NCBI RefSeq assembly: GCF_008727755.1 | Contig: NZ_CP044231.1 | Location: forward strand, 124,001-188,000 | Direction: 5' to 3' | Length of the DNA: 64,000 nucleotides | Origin: Microbacterium caowuchunii | Lineage (GTDB): Bacteria; Actinomycetota; Actinomycetes; Actinomycetales; Microbacteriaceae | Part shown: piece after piece, positions 35,938 to 44,758 of the stretch | Layout: each line of letters opens with the position of its first letter | How positions within the stretch are numbered: the stretch's first letter is position 1 | Position numbers and translations under genes: made by a program | The notes under the pieces: model-generated | What the model was told of the DNA's origin: nothing | Database searches by the model: none | The model's input: the letters and a program-made list of their open reading frames with translations, nothing else

Positions 35938-35950
35938 TTACACAATGTAA
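35938..35950. promoter_or_regulatory. Palindrome adjoining the PucR-type start codon
   Basis: TTACA-CAA-TGTAA lies immediately before the regulator's start codon and 122 bases from the divergent aldehyde dehydrogenase. It also overlaps a possible -10 box for the regulator. It could be an autoregulatory operator. Confidence 0.45.
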
Positions 35951-36071
35951 CGTTCCGGAGGCGAAAAGCGTCGGAAGTGCAGATATGCCTTGACGAGACT
36001 GTCCGATAGCGTGAGAGAACCCGAGCGGCACCGACCGCGTCCCTCCCCCCAACGAGTTCCAAAGGTGATCC

Positions 36072-37553
36072 GTGTCTCTTTTCATCGACGGCGAACGCCA
36101 CGAACCGACCGGCCCCGAAACGATCGATCTGATCGATCCGGCCACCGGTAACGTTGCACGAGCGAACGTCCCCCTCGCGGGGCCCGAAGACGTGGAACGG
36201 GCGGTGAAGTCCGCGCGGTCCGCGCAGCGCGAGTGGGGACGAGCGACCCCGGGTGAGCGGGCCGCGGTCCTGCACCGTCTCGCCGACCTCGTAGAGGAGA
36301 ATCTGGAAGAACTCGCACAGGCGGAATCGCGCGAGGTCGGAAAGCCGATCCGTATGTCGCGCGAGTCCGACCTGCCCATGGTCGTCGATGTCGCGCGATT
36401 CTTCGCGGGAGAGGCCCGGCACCTTGAGGGTGCGGCGAGCGGGGAGTATGTCCCTGGTTACACGTCGTGGATCCGGCGCGACCCCGTCGGCGTCGTCGCG
36501 GGAATCGCCCCGTGGAACTTCCCGCTCCTGATGGCGGCCTGGAAGGCGTTCGCGCCGCTCGCTGCCGGCAACGCCGTCGTCCTCAAGCCTTCGGAGATGA
36601 CTCCGGGCACCACTCTCCGGCTCGCGGAACTCGCCATCGAGGCCGGGTTGCCCGCTGGACTCCTGAACGTCGTGACGGGAACCGGGCGAACGGCGGGTCA
36701 TGCGCTCGCGTCGCACTCCGACGTCGCGGTCGTGTCCTTCACGGGGTCCACCGCAGGGGGCCGTGAGGTGATGCGGGCTGCATCCGGCCACAATACGCGC
36801 GTGCTCATGGAACTCGGCGGCAAGGCGCCCTTCGTCGTCTTCGACGATGCGGATCTGGATGCCGCGATTCAGGGTGCGGTCGCAGGAACGATCACGAACG
36901 CGGGACAGGACTGTGCCGCTGCCACCCGCGCGTACGTGCATGAGTCGCGCATCGATGAGTTCGTCGATGGCGTCGCCGCGATCCTCTCCACGATCCGGAT
37001 GGGCGACCCGCTCGATCCTGCGACCGAAATGGGACCTCTCGTCTCTGCGAAGCAGTTCGCGAGCGTCCAGTACGCGGTCGACCGCGCGCGGGCCGACGGC
37101 GCGACCGTGGTGACCGGCGGAGGACGCGCACCAGGACTTCCCGAGCGAGCGAACTTCTTCCAGCCGACGCTCATCACCGGAGCTGCTCAGGACTCGCAGT
37201 TGGTTCAGACGGAGATCTTCGGTCCCGTGCTGGCGGTGCTTCCCTTCTCGACGGATGACGAAGCGATCGCACTGGCCAACGACACCGCGTACGGCCTCGT
37301 GGCCTCTGCCTGGACGACCGACTTCACTCGCGCGATGCGGGCTTCGCGCGAGATCAACGCCGGTTGCGTCTGGATCAACGACCATCTGCCGCTCGCGAGC
37401 GAGATGCCGCAGGGCGGCGTCGGGGCATCCGGCTTCGGCAAGGACATGAGCAAGTACTCGCTCGACGAGTACACCGTCGTGCGTCACGTCATGGCCGACA
37501 TCACCGGCAGTGCCAGCAAGGAATGGCACCGCACCCTCTTCGACGCTCGCTGA
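36072..37553 (+). CDS. Gamma-aminobutyraldehyde-type aldehyde dehydrogenase
   Basis: 493 residues, GTG start. NAD(P) aldehyde dehydrogenase with the catalytic Glu in MELGGKAPF and Cys in NAGQDCAAATR, plus PWNFPLLMAAWK. The C-terminal GFGKDMSKYSLDEYTVVRHVM resembles PatD, which oxidises 4-aminobutanal from putrescine; related betaine-aldehyde enzymes are possible. First gene of a four-gene + strand set. Confidence 0.85.
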   Translation: MSLFIDGERHEPTGPETIDLIDPATGNVARANVPLAGPEDVERAVKSARSAQREWGRATPGERAAVLHRLADLVEENLEELAQAESREVGKPIRMSRESDLPMVVDVARFFAGEARHLEGAASGEYVPGYTSWIRRDPVGVVAGIAPWNFPLLMAAWKAFAPLAAGNAVVLKPSEMTPGTTLRLAELAIEAGLPAGLLNVVTGTGRTAGHALASHSDVAVVSFTGSTAGGREVMRAASGHNTRVLMELGGKAPFVVFDDADLDAAIQGAVAGTITNAGQDCAAATRAYVHESRIDEFVDGVAAILSTIRMGDPLDPATEMGPLVSAKQFASVQYAVDRARADGATVVTGGGRAPGLPERANFFQPTLITGAAQDSQLVQTEIFGPVLAVLPFSTDDEAIALANDTAYGLVASAWTTDFTRAMRASREINAGCVWINDHLPLASEMPQGGVGASGFGKDMSKYSLDEYTVVRHVMADITGSASKEWHRTLFDAR

Positions 37554-37593
37554 GCGACGCCGACGATCGACCGAAACGCATTTTGGAGTTGCC

Positions 37594-38715
37594 ATGACAG
37601 ATCTCACCTTCCGCGCCGCCGTTCTCCGCTCCAGCCAAGAGCCGATGCGGATCGAGACTGTGGTTCTCGACGCCGACCCGCGCCCGGGCGAGGTGCTCGT
37701 GAGGCTCAAAGCCAGCGGCGTCTGCCACAGCGACTATCACGGCCGCATCGGGGAATGGACCATGCCGACGCCCATGGTCCTCGGACACGAGGGCGCGGGC
37801 ATCGTCGAGGCGATCGGCGAGGGCGTCACCACGGTGGAGGTGGGTGACCATGTCGTCCTGTGCTGGACGCCGTCGTGCGGGAAGTGTCAGTACTGCATCG
37901 CGGGACGTCCGGTGCTCTGCGATCGATTCAATGAGACCGGTGCCCAGCACCGCTCCCCGGACGGGACCACGCGCGTGCGCACCGTCGGGAACGAGGAGGT
38001 CTTCAGCTTCGTCGCACTGGGCACCTTCGGGGAGTACGCGATGGTGCCCGAGTCTGCCGCGGTGGCCGTGCGACGCGACATCCCCTTCGCTGAGGCCGCG
38101 CTCATCGGCTGTGCGGTGACGACCGGGATCGGAGCCGCGGTGAACACGGCCGGCGTGCGCGCCGGTTCGACGGTGCTCGTGATCGGATGCGGAGGCGTCG
38201 GGCTCAACATCATCCAGGGGGCGGCACTCGCCGGCGCGCGGACCGTCATCGCCGCCGACCTCTCGGACGCGAAGCTGGATTCGGCGCGTGCGCTCGGGGC
38301 AACCCACACCATCAACAGCGGAACGACGGATCTGCTCGATGAGGTCAGGAGGCTGACGGATGGTCGCGGAGTCGAGTTCGCCTTCGAAGCCATCGGCCTG
38401 AGCAAGACGATCGAGCTCGCGTATCAGGCCACCGCGCGCGGCGGCACGGCAACGGTCGCCGGGCAGGTGCCGGAGGGCGTGACGATCTCGATCGATCCGT
38501 TCGAGATGTCCGATCAGGAGAAGGTGCTCCGGGGGTCCAACTACGGTTCCTCCCGACCCGCGATCGATTTCCCGCGCATCGCCGATCTCCACATGGAGGG
38601 CCGCGTGCAGCTGAGCCCGCTGGTCACGCGCCGGATCACCCTCGATGAGATCGATGACGCCTTCGAGGAGATGTCACGCGGTGTCGGCATCCGCGCCGTC
38701 GTCGAGTACGAGTAG
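37594..38715 (+). CDS. Zn-dependent alcohol dehydrogenase (MDR)
   Basis: 373 residues from ATG 37594. Catalytic zinc site GVCHSDYHG / GHEGAG, structural zinc cluster CGKCQYC...C, and the Rossmann motif VIGCGGVGLNII. Similar to class III-like and NDMA-type alcohol dehydrogenases. 40 bases after the aldehyde dehydrogenase, so alcohol and aldehyde oxidation are likely successive steps. Confidence 0.88.
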   Translation: MTDLTFRAAVLRSSQEPMRIETVVLDADPRPGEVLVRLKASGVCHSDYHGRIGEWTMPTPMVLGHEGAGIVEAIGEGVTTVEVGDHVVLCWTPSCGKCQYCIAGRPVLCDRFNETGAQHRSPDGTTRVRTVGNEEVFSFVALGTFGEYAMVPESAAVAVRRDIPFAEAALIGCAVTTGIGAAVNTAGVRAGSTVLVIGCGGVGLNIIQGAALAGARTVIAADLSDAKLDSARALGATHTINSGTTDLLDEVRRLTDGRGVEFAFEAIGLSKTIELAYQATARGGTATVAGQVPEGVTISIDPFEMSDQEKVLRGSNYGSSRPAIDFPRIADLHMEGRVQLSPLVTRRITLDEIDDAFEEMSRGVGIRAVVEYE

Positions 38716-38758
38716 TCCGCAGCACGCGCACCCGCCCACCCTTACCCGAAGGAACACA

Positions 38759-40222
38759 GTGTCTACTGAAGCACAGCACGCGCCCACGCGCCGTGCCCGC
38801 GCCGAGCTCCCGCTCAAACGCACACTGGGCACGACGAGCATCGTGTTCATGGTCATCGCGGGTGCGGCACCGCTCACCGTCGTCGCCGGAATCGTTCCCC
38901 TCATCCTGCTTGTCGGAAACGGCATCGGAGCGCCCGCCGACTACCTGTTCGCCGGCGCGATCCTGATCCTGTTCGCGGTCGGATTCACGACCATGAGCCA
39001 CCACATCAAGAACGGCGGAGCGTTCTACGCCTACATCCAGAAGGGCCTCGGACGCGTCGGGGGACTGTCCGCGGCAGCACTGGCGCTCGTCACCTACTTG
39101 CTGCTGCTGGTCGCGGTCTTCGCGTACTTCGGTGAAGCATCCAGCAACGTCGTGCAGACGTTCACGGGGGCGGACGTGCCCTGGTGGCTCTTCACCGCCG
39201 GGGGCCTGTTGCTGATCGCGTTCCTGGGTCACCGCAATGTCGAGATGAGCGCGCGAGTGCTCGGGATCCTGCTGGTCGCGGAACTGGCGATCGTGGCGAT
39301 CGTGGACTTCGCGATCATCTTCAGCGGAGGCGACAACGGCCTGCGCGCTGACCCCTTCTTCCCGGAGAACGTCTTCTCGGCCAACCTCGGCACGGGCGTG
39401 ATGTTCGCGATCTTCGGTTTCATCGGCTTCGAGGCGACCGCCGCGTTCCGGTCCGAGGCGAAGGATCCGGACCGCACCATTCCGCGGGCGACGTACATCG
39501 CCGTTTCGATCATCGCCCTCTTCTACGCCTTCTCGTCCTGGGCGGCGATCGTCGGGCTCGGGGTCGACAAGGCCGTCGATGCGGCCACCGCGGACCCCGT
39601 CAATCTCATCACCGACCTGGGCACGCGCTACGCGGGCGCCTTCGTGCACGATGCCATGCAGGTACTCCTCGCGACGAGCTTCTTCGCGTGCGTGCTGACG
39701 TTCCACAACGTCGTGTCGAGGTATCTGTTCACGTTGGGCCGATTCGGTGCGCTCCCGCAGTCCATCGCGGCGGTGCATCCGAAGTACTCCTCGCCGTACC
39801 GGGCATCCGCGATCACCGCGGCGTTCACCGGCGTCCTGCTGCTCGTGTTCACCCTCCCCGGGCTGGACCCGGTGGTGGAGATCTACACGTGGCTGTCCGG
39901 CGCGGCGACGCTCGGTCTCATCGTGCTGATGGCTGCGACCAGCCTCGCGGTGCTCGTGTTCTTCGGCAGGCAAGGCAGGCTGGGCTTCTCGGTGTGGCGC
40001 ACGCGCGTGGCTCCGGCACTCGCGCTTGCCGGACTGCTCACGGCACTCGTGCTGGTTCTCGCGAACTTCGAGTTCCTCATCGGTTCGGCGTGGCTCGCCG
40101 GGGTGTTCGTCGTGGTCCTCGCGCTCGCCATCGCCGGCGGAGCCGCCTGGGCGCTCACGCTGCGCGCCCGCCGTCCGGACGTGTACGCGCAACTCACCGA
40201 GGAAGAGGATGCTGCTGCCTGA
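38759..40222 (+). CDS. APC-family amino acid/amine permease
   Basis: 487 residues, GTG start after GAAGGAA. About 12 membrane helices. Motifs typical of the APC superfamily: TTSIVFMVIAGAAPLTVVAG in helix 1 and FGFIGFEATAAFRSEAKDPDRTIPRA in helix 6 and following loop. Imports an amino acid or polyamine; in this context the likely substrate of the neighbouring enzymes. Confidence 0.88.
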   Translation: MSTEAQHAPTRRARAELPLKRTLGTTSIVFMVIAGAAPLTVVAGIVPLILLVGNGIGAPADYLFAGAILILFAVGFTTMSHHIKNGGAFYAYIQKGLGRVGGLSAAALALVTYLLLLVAVFAYFGEASSNVVQTFTGADVPWWLFTAGGLLLIAFLGHRNVEMSARVLGILLVAELAIVAIVDFAIIFSGGDNGLRADPFFPENVFSANLGTGVMFAIFGFIGFEATAAFRSEAKDPDRTIPRATYIAVSIIALFYAFSSWAAIVGLGVDKAVDAATADPVNLITDLGTRYAGAFVHDAMQVLLATSFFACVLTFHNVVSRYLFTLGRFGALPQSIAAVHPKYSSPYRASAITAAFTGVLLLVFTLPGLDPVVEIYTWLSGAATLGLIVLMAATSLAVLVFFGRQGRLGFSVWRTRVAPALALAGLLTALVLVLANFEFLIGSAWLAGVFVVVLALAIAGGAAWALTLRARRPDVYAQLTEEEDAAA

Positions 40223-40333
40223 GCAGCATCGGCATTCCCCGCGGGGCCCGCTCACTGAGCGGGCCCCGTCCACGATCGGGCGGGTCCTCCGCGATATCCC
40301 GATCCAGAGCATCGATCGAGAGAAGAAGCACCC

Positions 40334-41671
40334 GTGAGCGCACTCCTGAAGCAGGCGATTGAATCGACGTACCCGACCGTCACGCACGGACGAGGCGTGT
40401 ATCTCTACGACACCGAGGGGAGGGAGTACCTCGACGGCTCGAGCGGAGCGATGACCGCTTCCCTCGGTCACGGGCTCGATGAGATCGCCGATGCGATGAG
40501 CGCGCAGGCGCGGCGGGTGGCGTTCGTCTATCGCACGCAGTTCACGAGTGAACCCGCTGAGATCCTGGCGTCGAAGCTCACGTCGCGCGCTCCCGCCGAA
40601 CTCGATTGGGCGTACTTCGTTTCGTCGGGGTCCGAAGCCTCCGAGATGGCGATCCGGGCAGCGGTCATGTACTGGCGCGAGCGCGGTGAACCCGAGCGCA
40701 CCAAGGTCCTGGGGCGCCAGACCAGTTACCACGGCATGACGCTCGGGTCCCTGTCCTTGTCGGGTCAGCCTGTTCGCCGCCGCGACTACGGGAACCTGAT
40801 CCAGCCCTTCGCGCAGGCGCCCGATGTCCACGTCGGATACGCGAGGCCGGGCGAGAGCGAGGACGAGTACGCGCGTCGTGCTGCGGAGGGCTTCGAGGCC
40901 ACGATTCTGGCGAATGGACCGGAGACGGTCGCAGCCATCATCGCGGAGCCCATCGTCGGCGCCGCCGGCGGGGTGCTGGTGCCGCCGCGGGGATACTTCG
41001 CTCGACTGCGAGAGATGTGCGATCGGTACGGGGTCCTCCTGATCCTGGATGAAGTGATCACGGGCGTGGGGCGCACGGGGAACTGGTTCGCGAGCCTCGA
41101 CGAGGACGTCATCCCGGACATGTTGCTGTGCGGAAAAGGCCTCTCCGGCGGCTATGCACCCGTCGCTGCCGTCCTCTTCCGCGATCGGGTCGTCGAGACG
41201 CTCAAACGCGGCAGCGGTCTTGCTCCCTTCGCCCACACGTTCTCCGCGAACCCCGTCGGCGCGGCCGTCTGCGTCGCGGTCCTGGACTACATCGAGCGCG
41301 AGGACGTGCTCGCCAACGTGCGGTCGCGCGGAGCCGAACTGGCATCCGGGCTGTCAGAGATCGCAGCCCGCCATCCGATGATCGCGGACGTGCGAGGGCG
41401 GGGGCTCCTGTGGGGCTTCGAGTTCACGACGGATCCCGGCCACATCTCCCCGCCGTCGGCGGAGGCCAACGTGTCCGGGCGATTCGTTGAGCTGTGTATG
41501 GAGGCGGGGCTGATCGTCTACCCGGCCGGCGCTCCGGGGCGCAGCAGCGCGATCATCCTCTCCCCGCCGCTCGTGATCACGGCCGACGAGGTCCGCGATC
41601 TGCTCGGACGGCTCGAAACCGCTGCGGCGAGGCTGGAAGCCGAGCTGCCGGCACTCCTCACGTCCGCCTAG
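40334..41671 (+). CDS. Class III (omega) aminotransferase
   Basis: 445 residues, GTG start. PLP motifs: SSGSEASEMAIRAA, LGRQTSYHG, ILDEVITGVGRTG with the PLP-ring Asp, and LLCGKGLSGGYAPVAAV carrying the Schiff-base Lys. Transfers an omega-amino group (GABA, putrescine, beta-alanine and similar). Last gene of the cluster; 111 bases after the permease. Confidence 0.9.
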   Translation: MSALLKQAIESTYPTVTHGRGVYLYDTEGREYLDGSSGAMTASLGHGLDEIADAMSAQARRVAFVYRTQFTSEPAEILASKLTSRAPAELDWAYFVSSGSEASEMAIRAAVMYWRERGEPERTKVLGRQTSYHGMTLGSLSLSGQPVRRRDYGNLIQPFAQAPDVHVGYARPGESEDEYARRAAEGFEATILANGPETVAAIIAEPIVGAAGGVLVPPRGYFARLREMCDRYGVLLILDEVITGVGRTGNWFASLDEDVIPDMLLCGKGLSGGYAPVAAVLFRDRVVETLKRGSGLAPFAHTFSANPVGAAVCVAVLDYIEREDVLANVRSRGAELASGLSEIAARHPMIADVRGRGLLWGFEFTTDPGHISPPSAEANVSGRFVELCMEAGLIVYPAGAPGRSSAIILSPPLVITADEVRDLLGRLETAAARLEAELPALLTSA

Positions 41672-41699
41672 CTGTTCTTCCCCGACACGTTGTGATCAC

Positions 41700-42070
41700 G
41701 TGAGGTGAGCGAAGACCTCCGGGAACGATGTGGGTAACCACACTCAGATCGTTTCCACGGAGGTCTTCGTGACTCACGCTAACGCGCCATTTACTCCCGA
41801 GGGCAGGGCACGCCTGGCCCGACTCATCGTCGTCGACGGCTGGACGGTACGCCGCGCTGCGGAACGGTTCCAGTGCTCGCCAGCGACCGCACCGCATCGG
41901 CTATCACCTGCACGTTCCCCGGTCGACGGTCGGCCGAGTACTGGCCCGCTACCCAGATGCTCCCGCGCTGCCACAAGCGCTAGAGAACGCAGAAACCATC
42001 TCAAAGAAGTTGGGGCTCATTGACGGGGTGTTGTCCGTCCCTGATGAAGCTGTCGTGAAGCATCGCTGTG
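41700..42070 (+). pseudogene. IS481-family transposase remnant
   Basis: From 41770 the frame reads THANAPFTPEGRARLARLI and DGWTVRRAAERFQCSPATA, the helix-turn-helix start of IS481-type transposases. Near 41885-41895 the frame jumps and a second frame continues as RIGYHLHVPRSTVGRVLARY, a downstream part of the same family, showing an internal deletion of the intervening region. The DDE catalytic domain is absent. The second frame runs on as PDAPALPQALENAETISKKL to about 42070, origin unknown. Upstream, CGAAGACCTCCG (41710-41721) and CGGAGGTCTTCG (41758-41769) form an inverted repeat. The element cannot transpose. Confidence 0.8.
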
Positions 42071-42127
42071 TGAGCCGACGATCACCGAACCGTGGGCGGT
42101 ACGGCCCCCGCCCCGCGGGGCCCGGCC

Positions 42128-42880
42128 TCAGCGCACCGGGAAATCGAAGTACGTCTCGGGATGAGGTTCGTCCGCGAGCCGGTAGTGCCACCACTCCTCG
42201 GGCAGTGGAACGAAACCGGCGGCGGTCATCGCGTCGCGCAGGATGAGGCGGTTCGCGGCCGCATCCGCACTGACGCCTTCGGCGTCGCCGGCGCCGTGGT
42301 GCGAGGGAAGGCCGAAGAAGTCGAACGGCGTGCCCATCCAGATTTCGCGCCCGGTGGCCGCCTCCACCAGGGTGACGTCGACGGTGCTGCCGCGCGAGTG
42401 CCCCGAATGCTCCGCGATGTACCCGTCGGCGAACAGTCGGCTCGTGTCGACGTCGGGGTAGAACGCCTGCTTCATCCCCTCGTCCCCGGGGTCGGCCGCC
42501 CAACGGACGAAGTGGTCGACGGCGCGCTGCGGGCGATACGCGTCGAAGACCTTCAGCACATACCCCTGCGTGCGCAGGATGTCGCCGGCCTCACGGAGCG
42601 CCGCCGCAGCCTCAGTCGTGAGGATCGCAGCGGACGCCTCGTATCCGTCGATGCGCTCGCCGACGAAATTGTAGGTGCTGGCGTACCGGATCTCCTGGAT
42701 CGCGTCGGGGACCGCGTCGGCGAGGTGGACGAACCCGTCCGGCAACGGTGTCGGTGATGCCGATGCCGTCGGTGCGCTCGTTGGTGCGGTGGTGTGTCCC
42801 GCCTCGGCCGGTGGGGCGGCGGCGCATCCGGTGAGGAGCGCAACCACAAGCAGTGCGGCCGCGGTGATGCGACGGGACAT
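42128..42880 (-). CDS. VanX/DdpX-family D-Ala-D-Ala dipeptidase lipoprotein
   Basis: 250 residues from ATG 42880, with AAGGAGA upstream. Lipobox LLTGC near residue 18 and a Thr/Pro-rich linker. The zinc site is SGHSRGSTVDVTL (SxHxxGxAxD form) and the late EEWWHY. FDAYRPQRAVDHF is also typical. Cuts D-Ala-D-Ala, for cell-wall recycling; VanX relatives contribute to glycopeptide resistance only with vanHA, which are not here. Being a lipoprotein, it acts outside the membrane. Confidence 0.87.
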   Translation of the reverse strand: MSRRITAAALLVVALLTGCAAAPPAEAGHTTAPTSAPTASASPTPLPDGFVHLADAVPDAIQEIRYASTYNFVGERIDGYEASAAILTTEAAAALREAGDILRTQGYVLKVFDAYRPQRAVDHFVRWAADPGDEGMKQAFYPDVDTSRLFADGYIAEHSGHSRGSTVDVTLVEAATGREIWMGTPFDFFGLPSHHGAGDAEGVSADAAANRLILRDAMTAAGFVPLPEEWWHYRLADEPHPETYFDFPVR

Positions 42881-43114
42881 GGGCGTCTCCTTCCCGACGG
42901 GGTGGGCTGATGGGCGGCAGTGCTGTGCCCGACTCTGGGAGCACGCGCAGAAGGTGCATGCCGCAGCAGTCACCGTGGAGTGATCCTACGGGGCCGGTGC
43001 GCGACTCGGGGAACCGGCCGCCTCCACTTTCTGGTTGACAGAGTCGGTCATGCAGGACTAACCATGTCTGTTAAGTCAAGGTGAACAAGGCTGTTCGCGT
43101 TGGATGGAGGCCCA

Positions 43115-44014
43115 GTGACCGCCCGATATGTGGTTCGCCGCGCGGACGACGCGGAATTCTCGTCCACCGACGGGATAGCGCCCGGTGCGACGGGGTTCGG
43201 CAGATGGCGGGCGGTCGGCGTCGAGGACGGCTCGTCCCACACCGACTTCGGTATCACTCGGCTCCAGCCGGGCGGGACGATCCCCTCGCACCTGCACTCG
43301 TTCGAGGAATCGTTCCACGTCCTCAGGGGCGAAGTGGTCCTGACGACCCCCGAAGCAACCGTCCGTCTGGTCGGCGGCGACTACGGCGTCATCCCGATCG
43401 GTGTCCCGCATTCGTGGCACGGCACCGAGGCCGAGGCGGTGTGGACCGACGTGCTGTCGCCACCCCCGAGACCCGCGCACGACTGGGACACCTATCACGC
43501 GCCGGCGCTCCCCTCGAGAGAGCCCATGCCGGTTGATCCCCGTGACCCGCGGACCCGCTCGTTCGGCAACATCACGGCGGAGCACATGAATCCCGGCCGT
43601 CAGTCGCAAGAGCTGCTCGCCGTTTCGGCCAGCATGCGGACGGCACTGCTGGTGTACAGCGGCATATCGCTGAAGATGATGGTCGACTCCGAGCTCGGGG
43701 CCGTCCTGCACACGATGTTCATGGTCCAGTACGAGCCCGACGGCGTCGCAGGTCCCCATGATCACCCGCTCGAAGAGGCGTATCTGATCACCGAGGGCGA
43801 GGTCGACGCGACCTTCGATGGGACGCAGTACCGCCTGCAGGCAGGCGACTTCGCCTGGGCGGGGGCCGGATGCGTGCACTCGTTCCGTGCCACCGGAGCC
43901 CCGGTGCGCTGGGTCGAGACCCAGTCACCTCAGATGCCCGCGCGGCACGCCTACCGGTTCGCCCGGGACTGGGACTACCTGCAAGAAGCCCTCGATGAGG
44001 AGCGCCATGACTGA
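43115..44014 (+). CDS. Bicupin protein, both metal sites intact
   Basis: 299 residues from GTG 43115 (GGAGG 5 bases before; an upstream in-frame TTG is less likely). Two cupin domains in tandem: HLHSFEESFHV...PIGVPHSW (N-terminal) and HDHPLEEAYL...AGCVHSF (C-terminal). Both keep three His and one Glu, so both could bind a metal. Bicupins of this size include ureidoglycine aminohydrolase, gentisate dioxygenase-like and isomerase-type enzymes; none can be assigned. Overlaps the next gene by 8 bases. First gene of the 43-57 kb island. Confidence 0.8.
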   Translation: MTARYVVRRADDAEFSSTDGIAPGATGFGRWRAVGVEDGSSHTDFGITRLQPGGTIPSHLHSFEESFHVLRGEVVLTTPEATVRLVGGDYGVIPIGVPHSWHGTEAEAVWTDVLSPPPRPAHDWDTYHAPALPSREPMPVDPRDPRTRSFGNITAEHMNPGRQSQELLAVSASMRTALLVYSGISLKMMVDSELGAVLHTMFMVQYEPDGVAGPHDHPLEEAYLITEGEVDATFDGTQYRLQAGDFAWAGAGCVHSFRATGAPVRWVETQSPQMPARHAYRFARDWDYLQEALDEERHD

Positions 44015-44711
44015 ACGCACCATCGTCGTCGTCGGAGGCACCTCCGGCATCGGGCGCGAGCTGGCGGGATCCCTCGTCGCCCGCGGGGACCGCGTGATCC
44101 TGTCGGGCCGGGATGCCGGCAGGGCGGCATCCGTCGCCGCAGAGTTCGGCGACCGGGCGTCCGGGATCGCGGTCGACCTCTCGGAGCCGGAAGGACTCGC
44201 CGCACAGTTGCAGAGCATCGGCGAGGTGAACGGACTCGTGCTCGCCGCCGTCGAGCGCGACGCCAACACGGTGCGCGACTACGACATCGCACGGGCGCGG
44301 CGGCTCGTCACCCTCAAGCTCATCGGGTACACCGAGGCCGTGCACGTGCTGCTCGGCCGCCTCGTCGAGTCGCGCGACACCGGCATCGTGCTGTTCGGAG
44401 GGCGCGCGAAGGATGCGCCGTACCCGGGCTCGACCACGGTCTCGACGATCAACGGCGGCGTCGACGGACTCACCCGTACGATGGCGCTCGAACTCGCACC
44501 GATGCGCGTCAACGCCATCCATCCCGGCATCATCGGCAACAGCCCGTTCTGGGCAGGCAAGACCGCCGCCATCGACGGCTACGAATCGCGGACGCCCGGC
44601 GGAGAGCTGGCGACCATGGGCGACATCGTCGCGGCGACCACGTTCCTGCTCGACAACCACGGCATGTCGGGAACGAGCATTCACGTCGACAGGGGCTGGC
44701 GCCTGACCTGA
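44007..44711 (+). CDS. Divergent SDR oxidoreductase lacking the YxxxK motif
   Basis: 234 residues. The nucleotide-binding VVGGTSGIGRELAGSL and the late MALELAPMRVNAIHPG are classic SDR. At the catalytic position YxxxK the protein reads V145-S-T-I-N149, and the preceding Ser is replaced by Gly (VLFGGRAKD). So it binds a cofactor but cannot use the normal Tyr/Lys mechanism. Coupled to the bicupin gene by overlap. Confidence 0.85.
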   Translation: MTERTIVVVGGTSGIGRELAGSLVARGDRVILSGRDAGRAASVAAEFGDRASGIAVDLSEPEGLAAQLQSIGEVNGLVLAAVERDANTVRDYDIARARRLVTLKLIGYTEAVHVLLGRLVESRDTGIVLFGGRAKDAPYPGSTTVSTINGGVDGLTRTMALELAPMRVNAIHPGIIGNSPFWAGKTAAIDGYESRTPGGELATMGDIVAATTFLLDNHGMSGTSIHVDRGWRLT

Positions 44712-44758
44712 GCCGCATCCGTCACCTCACGATCCAGTCACTCAACGAGGAGGACCCC

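Noticed and set aside
38636..41236. An 866-codon minus-strand frame over the permease and aminotransferase
   Set aside because: Highly charged low-complexity translation opposite two recognised genes.
42128..42880. VanX as evidence of a glycopeptide-resistance operon
   Set aside because: No vanH, vanA-type ligase or vanRS nearby; actinobacterial VanX-like lipoproteins occur alone.
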